DNA of 22,261 bases from DATKXO01 sp035528995 (GCA_035528995.1 DATKXO010000414.1:1-22261); one strand, 5' to 3'. Positions 14,845 to 22,261 are shown, numbered from the stretch's first letter. The notes: generated by a model not told the origin, from the letters alone. Numbers and translations: made by a program.

Positions 14845-17139
14845 TCAGTCGGTGGCGGCAGGATCGGGCACGACCTCGTAGGCGGTCCCTTGCTGAACGA
14901 AGATCACGCGCGGCCCCTGGGCCAGGTAGCGGGCCGTCTGGCGGTCGCCCCGAGCCAGGGCGAAATACTCCTCGCTGAAGGCCTTGACCTTCTTGGTCTC
15001 CTGGCCCTGTCGGTACGTTCCGTCGATCCAGACGCCGTTCTCGTGGTAGAAGGTGCGGTTTTCGACCTGTCGGATGGGACTGGCCGGCGCGCCTTCGGCA
15101 TCGACATCACCCAGTTCGTCCTCGACGCTGATGCCGGCCACGTACCCCAGCGACCGGAGCTTGCCCAGGTCGGCCGCCTCCTTCGAGTCCTGCACGGGCA
15201 GCGGTCCGGCCGCTCCGCCGCGACCCACTCCGAATTTCTCGCCCAGGGCGAGTCGCCCGCGTCCACTCGGTGCCGGCTTTGCGGCAGCAGATTGAAGCAC
15301 CCGGTCCAGGACGTGCTGCGGCGCGCCGCGCTGGAGGGCGACTTTCTGCTCCTCGTGGACCAGGTAGGCGGTGTAGGGGGTCACAATCCCGTGGCGGATG
15401 GCGAGTTGCACGACCGCGTCGACCAGCTCCTTGTTCTCGCCGTGCAGGCGAATCTGGTCGAGCAGGAACCCCACTTTGCGCATGGCCCACAGTCGCGGCA
15501 GGAAGGAATGCTGCACATCGGCGTCGGTGAACTTGGACTCGTAGACGTGACGCTCGCGCGTGCCCCGGCGATCGCCCTGCACCTCGACGGCCCCGGGCCC
15601 CGAGCCGCCGTACCGCCCCACCAGCACGACCTCGCCACCGGCGAACAGGTCGGGCACCTGGCCGGGGAAGACGTCGTGCACGCTCACCCCGTGCCAGCTC
15701 AGCGCCAGGTTGGCCAGCACCGGACTGGCCACCTTGCGGTAGAAGTTCGACAGCTTGATCTCCAGGTCCTCCCGGTCGCCGATGTAATCGCGGGCCCCGC
15801 GGTTCTCTTCGGCCAGACGATCCAGCAGATGGGTGTTCACATCGTCGCCGATCCCGAAGACGAACAGTCGGACCGCGTGAACGTTGGCCCCTTTGACGTT
15901 GGCCAGGATCTTCTCCGGTTCGGTCACGCCGATGGTCGGCTGGCCGTCGGTCAGAAAGACGATCAGATACGGCCGGTCGCCGTTGGTCCCGTAAGCCCGC
16001 GGTTTCAGCGCGTCGAGCAGGGCGCCGTCGATGTTGGTCCCACCCTCGGCCCGTAGTTCGTCAACGAAGCGCTTGGCCTGCTCGATTGTCTGGGGGGACG
16101 CCTCCTGCAATCCGCCGGGGAAGACCTGCGACTCGTGGCTAAAGACCACCAACTGGAACCGGTCCTGGCGATTGAGGCTCGACAGACAATACTTCAGCGC
16201 TCTTGTGGCCTGGGCGATCTTGTCGCCGGCCATGCTGCCCGAGGTGTCCAATACGAAACAGATGTCCTTGGCCAGCACGTCGCCGGCGGTCAGTGCCACC
16301 TTCGGCGCGATCCGGGCCAGGAAGTAGCCGTCCTCGACACCCTCCCGATACGTCAGGAGCGCCAGGCCGAACTCCTCGTCGCTGAGCGTGTAGTACAGCA
16401 CGAGGTCCTGGTCAGGTTTGACGTTCCTGGCCTCGAAGCTGGCCGACGCTTGATGGTCCGACTCGCGGTGGACGCTCATGGTGTGCGTGGGGCAGAAGAC
16501 GCTCTTGATGGGCGCCTTGGAGTCGATGTCCACCACGACGCTGACCTGCTCGAGCGGCCTGGAGGAGAATTTCTCCGTGTTGAGCGGATAGCGGTAGCGG
16601 ACCAGTCCGCCCTCGATCTGCAGGACCTGCGAGTATTCCAGCTTGACCCGCACGTCGCCGGAGGCCGGAATGGGGAAGATCCGGGCCCGATACATCCGGG
16701 TACCAATGTACTCCAACAGGGCCGGGTCGCGCATCCGGGCCACGATCGACTCGTAGATCTGCCGGGCCTTGTCGCGCTCCAGAATCTCGCCCTGCGTCTC
16801 GTTTCCGTTGACGAACATGCTGAATTTGGCGACGGCGATGTCGTCATCCAGCGGGAAGATGTAGGTGCCCTCCACCTGGTGCGGGTTGGGGTTGTAGAAG
16901 GTCTGATCGATCCGCGTGACCGCCACGCCGTCGGTGATCTCGCAACTCACCTGGTGGTTCTTGACGGCCAGGGGGATTAACGCCGGCGGGCGGGGCGGGC
17001 GCGGTGGATGTGGAGGTCGGATCGGCGGCATCGGCATGGGACGGTCGATCACGATGAACCCGTCACCCTGGGCCGCCCCAGGCGCCCCGAAAAACACGGC
17101 CGCCCCCAACAGGGTCAGCAGAAGCATCCGTCGTCTCAT
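14845..17139 (-). CDS. Secreted VIT and von Willebrand A domain protein
   Basis: From ATG 17139 (GGAGG 7 nt upstream) the 764-residue protein has a signal peptide (MLLLTLLGAAVFFGAPGAAQG), a proline-rich linker (33-53), and a VIT domain (about 55-180) with the DQTFYNP...VEGTYIFPLDD and Y-RARIFPIP features of inter-alpha-trypsin inhibitor heavy chains. A vWA domain (about 290-465) follows with a complete MIDAS: D298-T-S-G-S302, T368 and D398, so divalent metal binding is expected. Then come a helical region (about 540-620), LGKLRSLGYVAG (658-669), and a small C-terminal domain (RTFYHENGVWIDGTY...VIFVQQGTAYEV, about 694-757). It should be exported and act in metal-dependent adhesion or protein contact at the envelope. 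The gene is 191 bp downstream of dapF on the same strand. Confidence 0.9.
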   Translation of the reverse strand: MRRRMLLLTLLGAAVFFGAPGAAQGDGFIVIDRPMPMPPIRPPHPPRPPRPPALIPLAVKNHQVSCEITDGVAVTRIDQTFYNPNPHQVEGTYIFPLDDDIAVAKFSMFVNGNETQGEILERDKARQIYESIVARMRDPALLEYIGTRMYRARIFPIPASGDVRVKLEYSQVLQIEGGLVRYRYPLNTEKFSSRPLEQVSVVVDIDSKAPIKSVFCPTHTMSVHRESDHQASASFEARNVKPDQDLVLYYTLSDEEFGLALLTYREGVEDGYFLARIAPKVALTAGDVLAKDICFVLDTSGSMAGDKIAQATRALKYCLSSLNRQDRFQLVVFSHESQVFPGGLQEASPQTIEQAKRFVDELRAEGGTNIDGALLDALKPRAYGTNGDRPYLIVFLTDGQPTIGVTEPEKILANVKGANVHAVRLFVFGIGDDVNTHLLDRLAEENRGARDYIGDREDLEIKLSNFYRKVASPVLANLALSWHGVSVHDVFPGQVPDLFAGGEVVLVGRYGGSGPGAVEVQGDRRGTRERHVYESKFTDADVQHSFLPRLWAMRKVGFLLDQIRLHGENKELVDAVVQLAIRHGIVTPYTAYLVHEEQKVALQRGAPQHVLDRVLQSAAAKPAPSGRGRLALGEKFGVGRGGAAGPLPVQDSKEAADLGKLRSLGYVAGISVEDELGDVDAEGAPASPIRQVENRTFYHENGVWIDGTYRQGQETKKVKAFSEEYFALARGDRQTARYLAQGPRVIFVQQGTAYEVVPDPAATD

Positions 17140-17330
17140 GATCCGGCCTCCATCATCACCCGCGCTCGCGGCCCACCCGCGGCGCGCAACCAATGGACAA
17201 CCCTTTGGACGCCCAAACCGCGCCATGGTTCCACGAATGCCGAACGCGGAACAGGGCTCGCAGGCTCGATATTCGCACAAGGGGAGACATGCAGCATCAC
17301 GCGGCAGCGCCAGCCCGCTGCCCCCATGCG

Positions 17331-18173
17331 CTATTCGCTATTCGCTATTCGCCACTCTCCGCTGAACACTTCCACGGCCGGGCCGGTCATGTAGACGTGG
17401 TCGTCGTCGGCCCATTCGAGCTGCAGGTCGCCGCCGGGGAGGCTGGCGGTGACGGCCCGCCGCGTGCGACCGGTAACCGCGCCGGCCACGCAGACGGCCG
17501 ACGCCCCCGTCCCGCAGGCCTGCGTCGCCCCGCTGCCGCGCTCCCAGGTCCGCATGGTGACGTGCTCCGGCGAGTCCACTCGCGCGAAGTGCGTGTTGAT
17601 CCGCTCCGGGAACTCCGGGGCGTGCTCGAACCGAGGCCCGACAACGCTCAGGTCCACATCGGCGGGATCGTCGACGAAGACCACCGCGTGCGGGTTGCCC
17701 ATCGAGACGCAGGTGACCTCGTATCGGCCGCCGCCGATCTCCATCGGCCGGGCGATGACGCTGTTCGCCTGGATCGTGCAGGGCAGGTCTTTGGGGTCCA
17801 GCGACGGACGGCCCATGTCCACGCGAACGCGCTCGACCCGGTCCCCATCGACGAAGAGTTCGAGATTCAGCAGGCCGGCATCCGTCTCGACCCGTAGCGG
17901 ATTCCGCCGGGCCAGGCCATGCTCGTAGACATACTTGGCCACACAGCGGACGCCGTTCCCGCACATCTGGGCCCGCGAACCGTCCGCGTTGTACATCTCC
18001 ATCCGCACGTCGGCCACGTCCGACGGGCGGATGAGAATGAGCCCGTCGCCGCCCACCCCACGGTGCCGGTCTGATATGAGCCGAGCCAGCTCCGCCGGGT
18101 CGGCCACCGTCTCGGCGAAGCAATCGACGAAGACGTAGTCGTTCCCCAGGCCGTGCATCTTGGTGAATCTCAT
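17331..18173 (-). CDS. dapF: Diaminopimelate epimerase
   Basis: The 280-residue enzyme carries both catalytic cysteines: C71 in MCGNGVRC and C220 in ACGTGASA. GLGNDYV (8-14), GGDGLI (41-46) and SMGNPHAVVF (157-166) complete the family pattern. It interconverts L,L- and meso-diaminopimelate without cofactor, for lysine and peptidoglycan synthesis in the cytoplasm. The start at ATG 18173 is set by the conserved MRFTKMHGLGNDY; upstream codons of the open frame have no homology. There is no Shine-Dalgarno sequence, and a TACAAT lies 7 nt upstream. The normal end, around residue 273 (VFSGE), is extended by RIANSE, encoded by the GCGAATA heptads, whose TAG also ends the gene. Confidence 0.96.
   Translation of the reverse strand: MRFTKMHGLGNDYVFVDCFAETVADPAELARLISDRHRGVGGDGLILIRPSDVADVRMEMYNADGSRAQMCGNGVRCVAKYVYEHGLARRNPLRVETDAGLLNLELFVDGDRVERVRVDMGRPSLDPKDLPCTIQANSVIARPMEIGGGRYEVTCVSMGNPHAVVFVDDPADVDLSVVGPRFEHAPEFPERINTHFARVDSPEHVTMRTWERGSGATQACGTGASAVCVAGAVTGRTRRAVTASLPGGDLQLEWADDDHVYMTGPAVEVFSGEWRIANSE
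17332..17352. repeat. Tandem heptad TATTCGC x3 at the dapF 3' end
   Basis: Three exact plus-strand TATTCGC units (GCGAATA on the coding strand) form the last codons and stop of dapF. A related three-unit tract ends sucD. Confidence 0.75.
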
Positions 18174-18180
18174 GGCCGGG

Positions 18181-18186
18181 ATTGTA
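18181..18186 (-). promoter_or_regulatory. Putative -10 box of dapF, leaderless
   Basis: TACAAT on the minus strand ends 7 nt before ATG 18173, matching five of six -10 consensus bases. The -35 is weak (TTCAGC-like, 18-bp spacing). No ribosome-binding site lies before the ATG. Confidence 0.45.
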
Positions 18187-18461
18187 ACGCTCTTGCGCAG
18201 AATGGCTGAATGATACCACTGGCATCCGGCGGAACCGCCGGGCGCGGGACCCGCGCAGCCCTCGCGTGGGCCGCGATGGCCGGCACCCGCCGGGCGGATT
18301 CCGAGCAACGTCCCGGCGCCCCAATGGCCGATAATATCGCCAGCTTCCAGGCCTTGCTGCAACGCAGAGCACCCGTCGGCGCCTCGGATCGAGTCGCCGA
18401 TGGCACGCAATGTGCTCAGGGCCTGGGACGGTCAGGCGATGTCAACGCGTTTGATCCCAGC

Positions 18462-18490
18462 TTGACGCTGGTATCGGTGCCCGCTATAAG
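18462..18490 (+). promoter_or_regulatory. Putative sigma70-type promoter of amidohydrolase gene
   Basis: TTGACG (18462-18467) and TATAAG (18485-18490) are spaced by 17 bp, each five of six to consensus. Transcription from near 18497 would leave a leader of about 57 nt before ATG 18554. Confidence 0.6.
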
Positions 18491-18553
18491 GATCGATACG
18501 GCCGGCCCTGGGGCGCGGGATGTGACTAAGTCGCACCGAGAACTGTAACCTAC

Positions 18554-19471
18554 ATGATCGTAGACTGTTACACGCACTTCTGGGAGTCGCCGGGCCGGGT
18601 GGGTGTTGCCACGCAGGCCCCGGGCCAACGTGTGGTCACGACCCTGGGCTCGTGCGAGGCGGCGGCCGTTGATGCCGGGCCTGAACGTCATCTGGCGGCC
18701 TGCGAACCCGTGGACAAGGCCTTCGTCCTGGGCTTTGAGAGCGCCTACCTGAAGACCCAGATCCCCAACGACCAGGTGGCGGCCTACGTCCGGCGCCACC
18801 CGGACAAGCTGATCGGTTTCGCCGGCATCGATCCCAGCTCGCCGCGAGAGGCGGCCGACGCCATCCGGCGGGCCCACGGAGAGTGGGGCATGCGCGGCGT
18901 CTGCATCGCCCCGGCGGCCCAGGATTTCCACCCCTGTGCGAGCACGGCCTACAAGGTCTACCAACTGGCCGCCGACCTCCAGATGCCCGTCCTGTTCCAT
19001 TCCGGGCCGTATCTGGCGGCCCGCTCGAAGATGGAGTACGCCAAGCCGGTGCTGCTGGACGAGGTGGCCCGGGAGTTCGGCGACCTGAAGATCATCATCG
19101 CCCACCTGGGCTACCCCTGGGTCAACGAGACCCTGGTCATGCTGGCCAAGCATGCCAACGTCTTCTCGGATATCAGTTGGCTCTTGCAGCAGCCCTGGCG
19201 GGCCTATCAGGCCTTGATCTCGGCCTCACAGTACGGGGTCACCGAGAAGCTGCTTTTCGGGAGCGGGTTCCCCTACACCTCGGCGGCCTACTGCATAGAG
19301 GCCCTGTACAGCATCAATCACCTGGTCCAGGGCACGAATCTGCCGACCATCCCCCGGCAGCAGCTCCGCAGCATCGTGGAGCGTGACGCCCTGGAGCTGC
19401 TGGGGATCGCCCCGGCGAACGGCAACGGGCGCCCCCAGCCCGCCCGGCAAATGCTCGACGAGGACGCCTGA
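18554..19471 (+). CDS. Amidohydrolase_2-fold protein with altered metal ligands
   Basis: This 305-residue protein has the amidohydrolase-related (PF04909-type) TIM-barrel pattern: DCYTHFWESP at the N-terminus, GFAGIDPSSPREA (88-100), MPVLFHSGPY (144-153) with H149, LKIIIAHLGYPWVNETL (178-194) with H184, NVFSDIS (202-208) and LLFGSGFPYT (233-242). Typical members carry an HxH at the first strand and an Asp in GSDfP at the last. Here the first His is Tyr (Y6-T-H8) and the Asp is Gly (G238). If metal is bound, its coordination must differ; loss of hydrolysis or use of another mechanism is possible. It is cytoplasmic, with no signal peptide. It is the first plus-strand gene after dapF, and is followed 240 bp later by a coiled-coil gene. 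The ribosome-binding site is poor. Confidence 0.8.
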   Translation: MIVDCYTHFWESPGRVGVATQAPGQRVVTTLGSCEAAAVDAGPERHLAACEPVDKAFVLGFESAYLKTQIPNDQVAAYVRRHPDKLIGFAGIDPSSPREAADAIRRAHGEWGMRGVCIAPAAQDFHPCASTAYKVYQLAADLQMPVLFHSGPYLAARSKMEYAKPVLLDEVAREFGDLKIIIAHLGYPWVNETLVMLAKHANVFSDISWLLQQPWRAYQALISASQYGVTEKLLFGSGFPYTSAAYCIEALYSINHLVQGTNLPTIPRQQLRSIVERDALELLGIAPANGNGRPQPARQMLDEDA

Positions 19472-19508
19472 CGCTCGTGCCGCCCGGCCACACCGTTGGA
19501 CGGCCAGC

Positions 19509-19537
19509 TTGACACGCCGCGCCCCGAGTCGCAAAAT
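19509..19537 (+). promoter_or_regulatory. Putative promoter of the coiled-coil gene
   Basis: TTGACA (19509-19514) is followed, 17 bp later, by CAAAAT (19532-19537), four of six to the -10 consensus. It would give a leader of about 170 nt. The -10 is weak. Confidence 0.35.
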
Positions 19538-19711
19538 CCATCATTGACCCCTGCCGGTGCTCGGAATCCGCGGCGGTCGGTGTGACTTGTGAGCAGCCGA
19601 TGCCCCCCGGCGAGGGCGCGAGAGGTCCCCAGGATGACAGGCGTCCGGCGTACCTCCCACGGCGGGCGCTGATCCCCCGAATGAACTGACGCACTGCTGG
19701 AGGTAATGTCG

Positions 19712-21076
19712 ATGGCCACTGCCCGCGGGCAACAACGAGGTGGAGCCGTCACCGGGATTCACGTCTGGCTGATCGCCTTTGTGGGGTTGTGGCTGATCTC
19801 CACCGTGCTGCTGGTCTGGCTGTACACCGGGCAGTCGGGTCTGGTGAAGAAGGCCGACGACCTGCGACTGGACAACGACGGGCTCCGGGATGACCAGCGC
19901 GACCAGCAGGGCGCCCGAGATGAGCTGGCCAAGCTCACCACCGGCTCCCCGGAGGACGACGTCGCCACGGTCCAGACCAAGGTCGGGGAACTGTTGGCGC
20001 GAATCCAGGACGACGGGGCGGTGCCCGATCCCAGCGCGTTCGACGACCCGAGCGCGGGGGCGCTCACCGCCATGACCGCCTTGTACGAAGGCTTCATCGG
20101 CGAGCATGAGCTGCGGCTGGCGGCCCAGCAAAAGGCGGCCGACCAGACCGCCGAGGTCGAGCGGCTCACCACCGAGAAGATCGAGCGCGAACAGGCCTTT
20201 GACGCCAAACAGGACGAACTCGTCGCCCAGATCCAGGCTCTGGAGGACGACCGAACCCGTTACCGCGGCGAGCGCAATGCCGAGGTGGATCAGTTCGAGC
20301 AGCGGCTGGAGGATCTGCGACAGCAGTTCACCCGCGACATTCAGGAACAGCGCAACGAGAACAGCCGGCTGACGCAGGAGCTGGCCGAGACCAAGTCCCG
20401 GCACGCGGACCTGCAGGCCAAACTCGGCGAGTTGCAGATTCAGCCCGAGCCCCTGCTCACGGCTCGGGCGGGCGACGGTCAGGTATTGATGGCCAAGCCC
20501 GGTGAGGACGTGGTCTACATCAACCTGGGGCGTCAGGACAAGGTCACCCGGGGCATGCAGTTCGCCGTGTACTCCGGGGGGGTGGGAATCCCGGCGGACG
20601 GAAGCAGCAAGGCCAGGATCGAGATCGCCCGGATTTTCGAGTCGGCCTCTGAATGCGTGGTCCGCGAAACGTCCGGCAACGAGGTCATCCTGGAAGGCGA
20701 TATCATCAACAATCCCATTTACGACCGGGCCCGCTCCCTGACCTTCGCGGTGACCGGCACGTTCGATTTTGACGGCGATGGGCGAGACGACCCTGACGGC
20801 GCCGACAAGATCAAGGCCCTGATCCGCGAATGGGGCGGTCAGGTCGCCGACGCGGTCACGGCTCGGGTGGACTTCGTGGTGGTGGGCAACCCGCCGCGCC
20901 GCCCGACGACCATGGGAGACGCCTCGCCCGAGGCCCAGGAGCGCGACGCACTCACACGAAGGCTGTTTGAGGCACACAATCGCACCGTTGAGACGGCGCA
21001 GGCCCTGTCCGTGCCGATCCTGCCTCAGGGGAAACTCCTTTATTTTCTCGGTTACGCCGCTCGGCAAGGGGGGTAG
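19712..21076 (+). CDS. Membrane-anchored coiled-coil protein with BRCT-like C-terminus
   Basis: Numbered from ATG 19712 (454 residues). A short basic N-terminus precedes one transmembrane helix (about 16-38), so most of the protein should lie on one side of the membrane. Residues about 45-240 are heptad-like and rich in Glu, Gln, Arg and Asp: a long coiled coil. Residues about 250-335 form a beta-rich domain (VVYINLGRQDKVTRGMQFAVY, IILEGDIINNPIYD-like end). Residues about 345-395 (FAVTGTFDFDGDGRDDP...ALIREWGGQV...VDFVVVGNPP) resemble a BRCT fold and contain a DxDxDG loop that could bind calcium. The C-terminal helix ends LPQGKLLYFLGY. I do not recognise a named family. GGAGG is 8 nt before ATG 19712 but only 2 nt before ATG 19706, so 19712 is preferred. 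Confidence 0.85.
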   Translation: MATARGQQRGGAVTGIHVWLIAFVGLWLISTVLLVWLYTGQSGLVKKADDLRLDNDGLRDDQRDQQGARDELAKLTTGSPEDDVATVQTKVGELLARIQDDGAVPDPSAFDDPSAGALTAMTALYEGFIGEHELRLAAQQKAADQTAEVERLTTEKIEREQAFDAKQDELVAQIQALEDDRTRYRGERNAEVDQFEQRLEDLRQQFTRDIQEQRNENSRLTQELAETKSRHADLQAKLGELQIQPEPLLTARAGDGQVLMAKPGEDVVYINLGRQDKVTRGMQFAVYSGGVGIPADGSSKARIEIARIFESASECVVRETSGNEVILEGDIINNPIYDRARSLTFAVTGTFDFDGDGRDDPDGADKIKALIREWGGQVADAVTARVDFVVVGNPPRRPTTMGDASPEAQERDALTRRLFEAHNRTVETAQALSVPILPQGKLLYFLGYAARQGG

Positions 21077-21227
21077 CGGCGTGGATCGACCCGGGCGTCG
21101 CGGTCCGGCGCCCAGCGGCACCGAACCCGATCAAAAACCGAACATCCGGCGGTGGGTTGACCCGGACTGTGACTTGGCGAGGCAGGCGGTGCGGGCGTAA
21201 GCTCTGCTGAATTCCGCACCTACGAAT
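21077..21227. other. Intergenic stretch before the dnaG promoter
   Basis: No gene or clear terminator is visible between the coiled-coil gene stop and the dnaG promoter. With the dnaG leader this makes a 311-bp gap. Confidence 0.4.
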
Positions 21228-21256
21228 TTGACGGTCTCATAAACCTGTGGTATACT
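21228..21256 (+). promoter_or_regulatory. Sigma70-type promoter of dnaG
   Basis: TTGACG (21228-21233) and TATACT (21251-21256) are spaced by exactly 17 bp; each matches consensus at five of six positions. The expected start is near 21263. Confidence 0.7.
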
Positions 21257-21262
21257 TGTGGG

Positions 21263-21387
21263 GTTACCCCTATCCTTGGGGTGGCACCCGGAGGTTTCGG
21301 TCGGAAGTCAAACGAGGTAGAGACGAGAAACTGTCTCGATCGGGCGGGCTTGAGCGGCAGCTTGCATCGAGACGGTACGTAGGTTCC
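21263..21387 (+). promoter_or_regulatory. dnaG 5' leader with competing hairpins
   Basis: The roughly 125-nt leader contains GTCTCGAT (21333-21340), which can pair with ATCGAGAC (21366-21373) ending 14 nt before the start codon. Its first five bases can instead pair with GAGAC (21320-21324), so the two stems exclude each other. Nearer the promoter, alternating G and C runs (21259-21290) can also pair in more than one way. The architecture suggests control of initiation, but no known riboswitch class is recognised. Confidence 0.4.
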
Positions 21388-22261
21388 TTGCACGATTCCA
21401 ACGCCATCAAGGAAGAAATCCGCCAGCGCGTGGACCTGGTGGAACTGGTCGCCGAGCACGTCTCCCTGGCGCGCTCGGGCAAGACGTTCCGCGGCCTGTG
21501 CCCCTTCCACAAGGAGAAGACGCCTTCGTTCCACGTCATTCCCGACAAGATGATCTTTCACTGCTTCGGCTGTAAGGCCGGCGGCGACGTCTTCAAGTTC
21601 GTTCAGCTTCGCGAGAATGTTTCCTTTGGCGAAGCGATTCGCATTCTGGCCGACCGTGCCGGCATCGAGCTGCGGTCGCGCAGCGCGTCGCCCCACGGGG
21701 GACCGGGCCGGGCCGATCTCGCCCGGGTCAACGAGTGGGCCGCGGACTTCTATCGCAAGCAACTGCTCGACCGCCAGGCCGGCGACGCCGCCAGAAGCTA
21801 CCTCGCCGAGCGCGGCATCTCCACGCAGAGCGCCGAACGCTTCGGGCTGGGGCTGGCCACTGACGCTCATAACGTGTTGCAGCGGGCCGCAGCGCTGGCC
21901 GGAATCTCCAATGCAGTGCTCCAGGCCGCCGGGCTGGTCCGAAACGAAGAGCAAGGCGCGACCTACGACACGTTCCGCCATCGGCTCATGTTCCCGATCC
22001 GCGACGCCACCAGGCGGGTGGTCGGTTTTGGTGGACGGACACTCGGCGAGGCCCGGGCCAAGTACCTGAACACGCCCCAGAACGAGCTGTTCGACAAGGG
22101 ACGGCTGCTGTACGGGCTCGACCTGGCCAGGACCGAAATCTCGTCCACCGGACGATCCATCGTGGTCGAGGGCTACACCGACTGCATCGCCTGTCATCAG
22201 GCCGGTTTCGGCTCGACCGTGGCGACGCTTGGCACGGCCATGACCGAGTCCCACGTCAACC
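21388..22261 (+). CDS. dnaG: DNA primase, N-terminal part (3' end outside window)
   Basis: 291 codons are present, to the window edge. The CHC2 zinc-binding domain is complete: CPFHKEKTPSF with C38 and H41, and HCFGCKAGGDVFKF with C59 and C62. The catalytic core follows (VNEWAADFYRKQL, FRHRLMFPIRDATRRVVGFGGRTL, KYLNTPQNELFDKG) and the TOPRIM motif begins with VEGYTDC (E261, D265), where the acidic residues bind metal. DnaG makes the RNA primers for replication with the DnaB helicase. The start is TTG at 21388, placed where the family N-terminus begins; no ATG is in frame nearby and only a weak TAGGTT precedes it, so GTG or TTG codons further upstream in the open frame cannot be excluded. A downstream rpoD, usual in the macromolecular synthesis operon, would be outside the window. 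Confidence 0.95.
   Translation, partial: MHDSNAIKEEIRQRVDLVELVAEHVSLARSGKTFRGLCPFHKEKTPSFHVIPDKMIFHCFGCKAGGDVFKFVQLRENVSFGEAIRILADRAGIELRSRSASPHGGPGRADLARVNEWAADFYRKQLLDRQAGDAARSYLAERGISTQSAERFGLGLATDAHNVLQRAAALAGISNAVLQAAGLVRNEEQGATYDTFRHRLMFPIRDATRRVVGFGGRTLGEARAKYLNTPQNELFDKGRLLYGLDLARTEISSTGRSIVVEGYTDCIACHQAGFGSTVATLGTAMTESHVN

Larger units (their letters stand above)
18174..18553. other. 380-bp divergent intergenic region, dapF and amidohydrolase
   Basis: I see no credible gene here; the open frames lack homology and good starts. It holds the dapF -10 box, a palindrome CCGGCGG-AA-CCGCCGG (18226-18241), and the promoter-like pair for the plus-strand gene. The rest shows no recognisable structure. 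Confidence 0.5.

Noticed and set aside
18210..18548. 112-codon open frame in the dapF-amidohydrolase gap
   Set aside because: No recognisable domain or ribosome-binding site, and it covers the likely promoters of both neighbours.
21220..22254. 344-codon minus-strand frame opposite dnaG
   Set aside because: It is the antisense of a clear primase with zinc and TOPRIM motifs.

Overview
The window is high-GC bacterial chromosomal DNA and reads most naturally as a Planctomycetota genome, perhaps Phycisphaerae-like. That is inferred from gene content only, since there is no rRNA or marker tree here. The supporting signs are a sulfatase 3' end plus a decayed second sulfatase, a ThiD2-ThiE fusion, a membrane protein with a CPxCGYxLxG...CPECG zinc ribbon, a VIT/von Willebrand A surface protein, a DUF4416 protein, and several genes that lack Shine-Dalgarno sequences. 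I see no rRNA, tRNA, CRISPR array, phage module or transposase gene.

Layout. 1-377 (+) is the 3' end of a sulfatase. 420-737 (-) is a collapsed remnant of a lipoprotein sulfatase. 923-1462 (+) is a DUF4416 gene. 1632-3061 (-) holds a metallo-beta-lactamase-fold hydrolase followed by a lipoprotein thioredoxin of the DsbA type. 3160-4785 (+) is a GT39-type membrane glycosyltransferase. A minus-strand series runs from 12480 down to 4793: tetR, membrane fusion protein, RND pump, sucD-like, thiE fusion, zinc-ribbon membrane protein. The first three overlap (ATGA and TGATG junctions) and are a self-contained regulated efflux operon behind a strong promoter embedded in a perfect inverted repeat. 12740-14557 (-) is a second GT39-type enzyme, 14845-17139 (-) the VIT/vWA protein and 17331-18173 (-) dapF. 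On the plus strand follow an amidohydrolase-fold protein (18554-19471), a membrane-anchored coiled-coil protein with a BRCT-like tail (19712-21076) and the 5' part of dnaG (from a TTG at 21388 to the window end).

Non-coding structure. Two 131-bp copies of a MITE-like element (1505-1635 and 14688-14818) share perfect 16-bp terminal inverted repeats ending in CTAG. The first copy's end lies on the stop codon of the thioredoxin gene. Short tandem GCGAATA-type heptads sit at the 3' ends of sucD and dapF, and in dapF they encode the last residues. Four genes have a -10-like hexamer 7-8 nt before the ATG and no good ribosome-binding site, which suggests leaderless transcripts. dnaG has a good promoter and a roughly 125-nt leader with competing hairpins.

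I do not find a clear new defence or mobile system. The most interesting items are the RND pump that lacks the canonical proton-relay residues inside a tightly regulated operon, the MITE family, the leaderless-start pattern, the dnaG leader, and the amidohydrolase that has lost two metal ligands.
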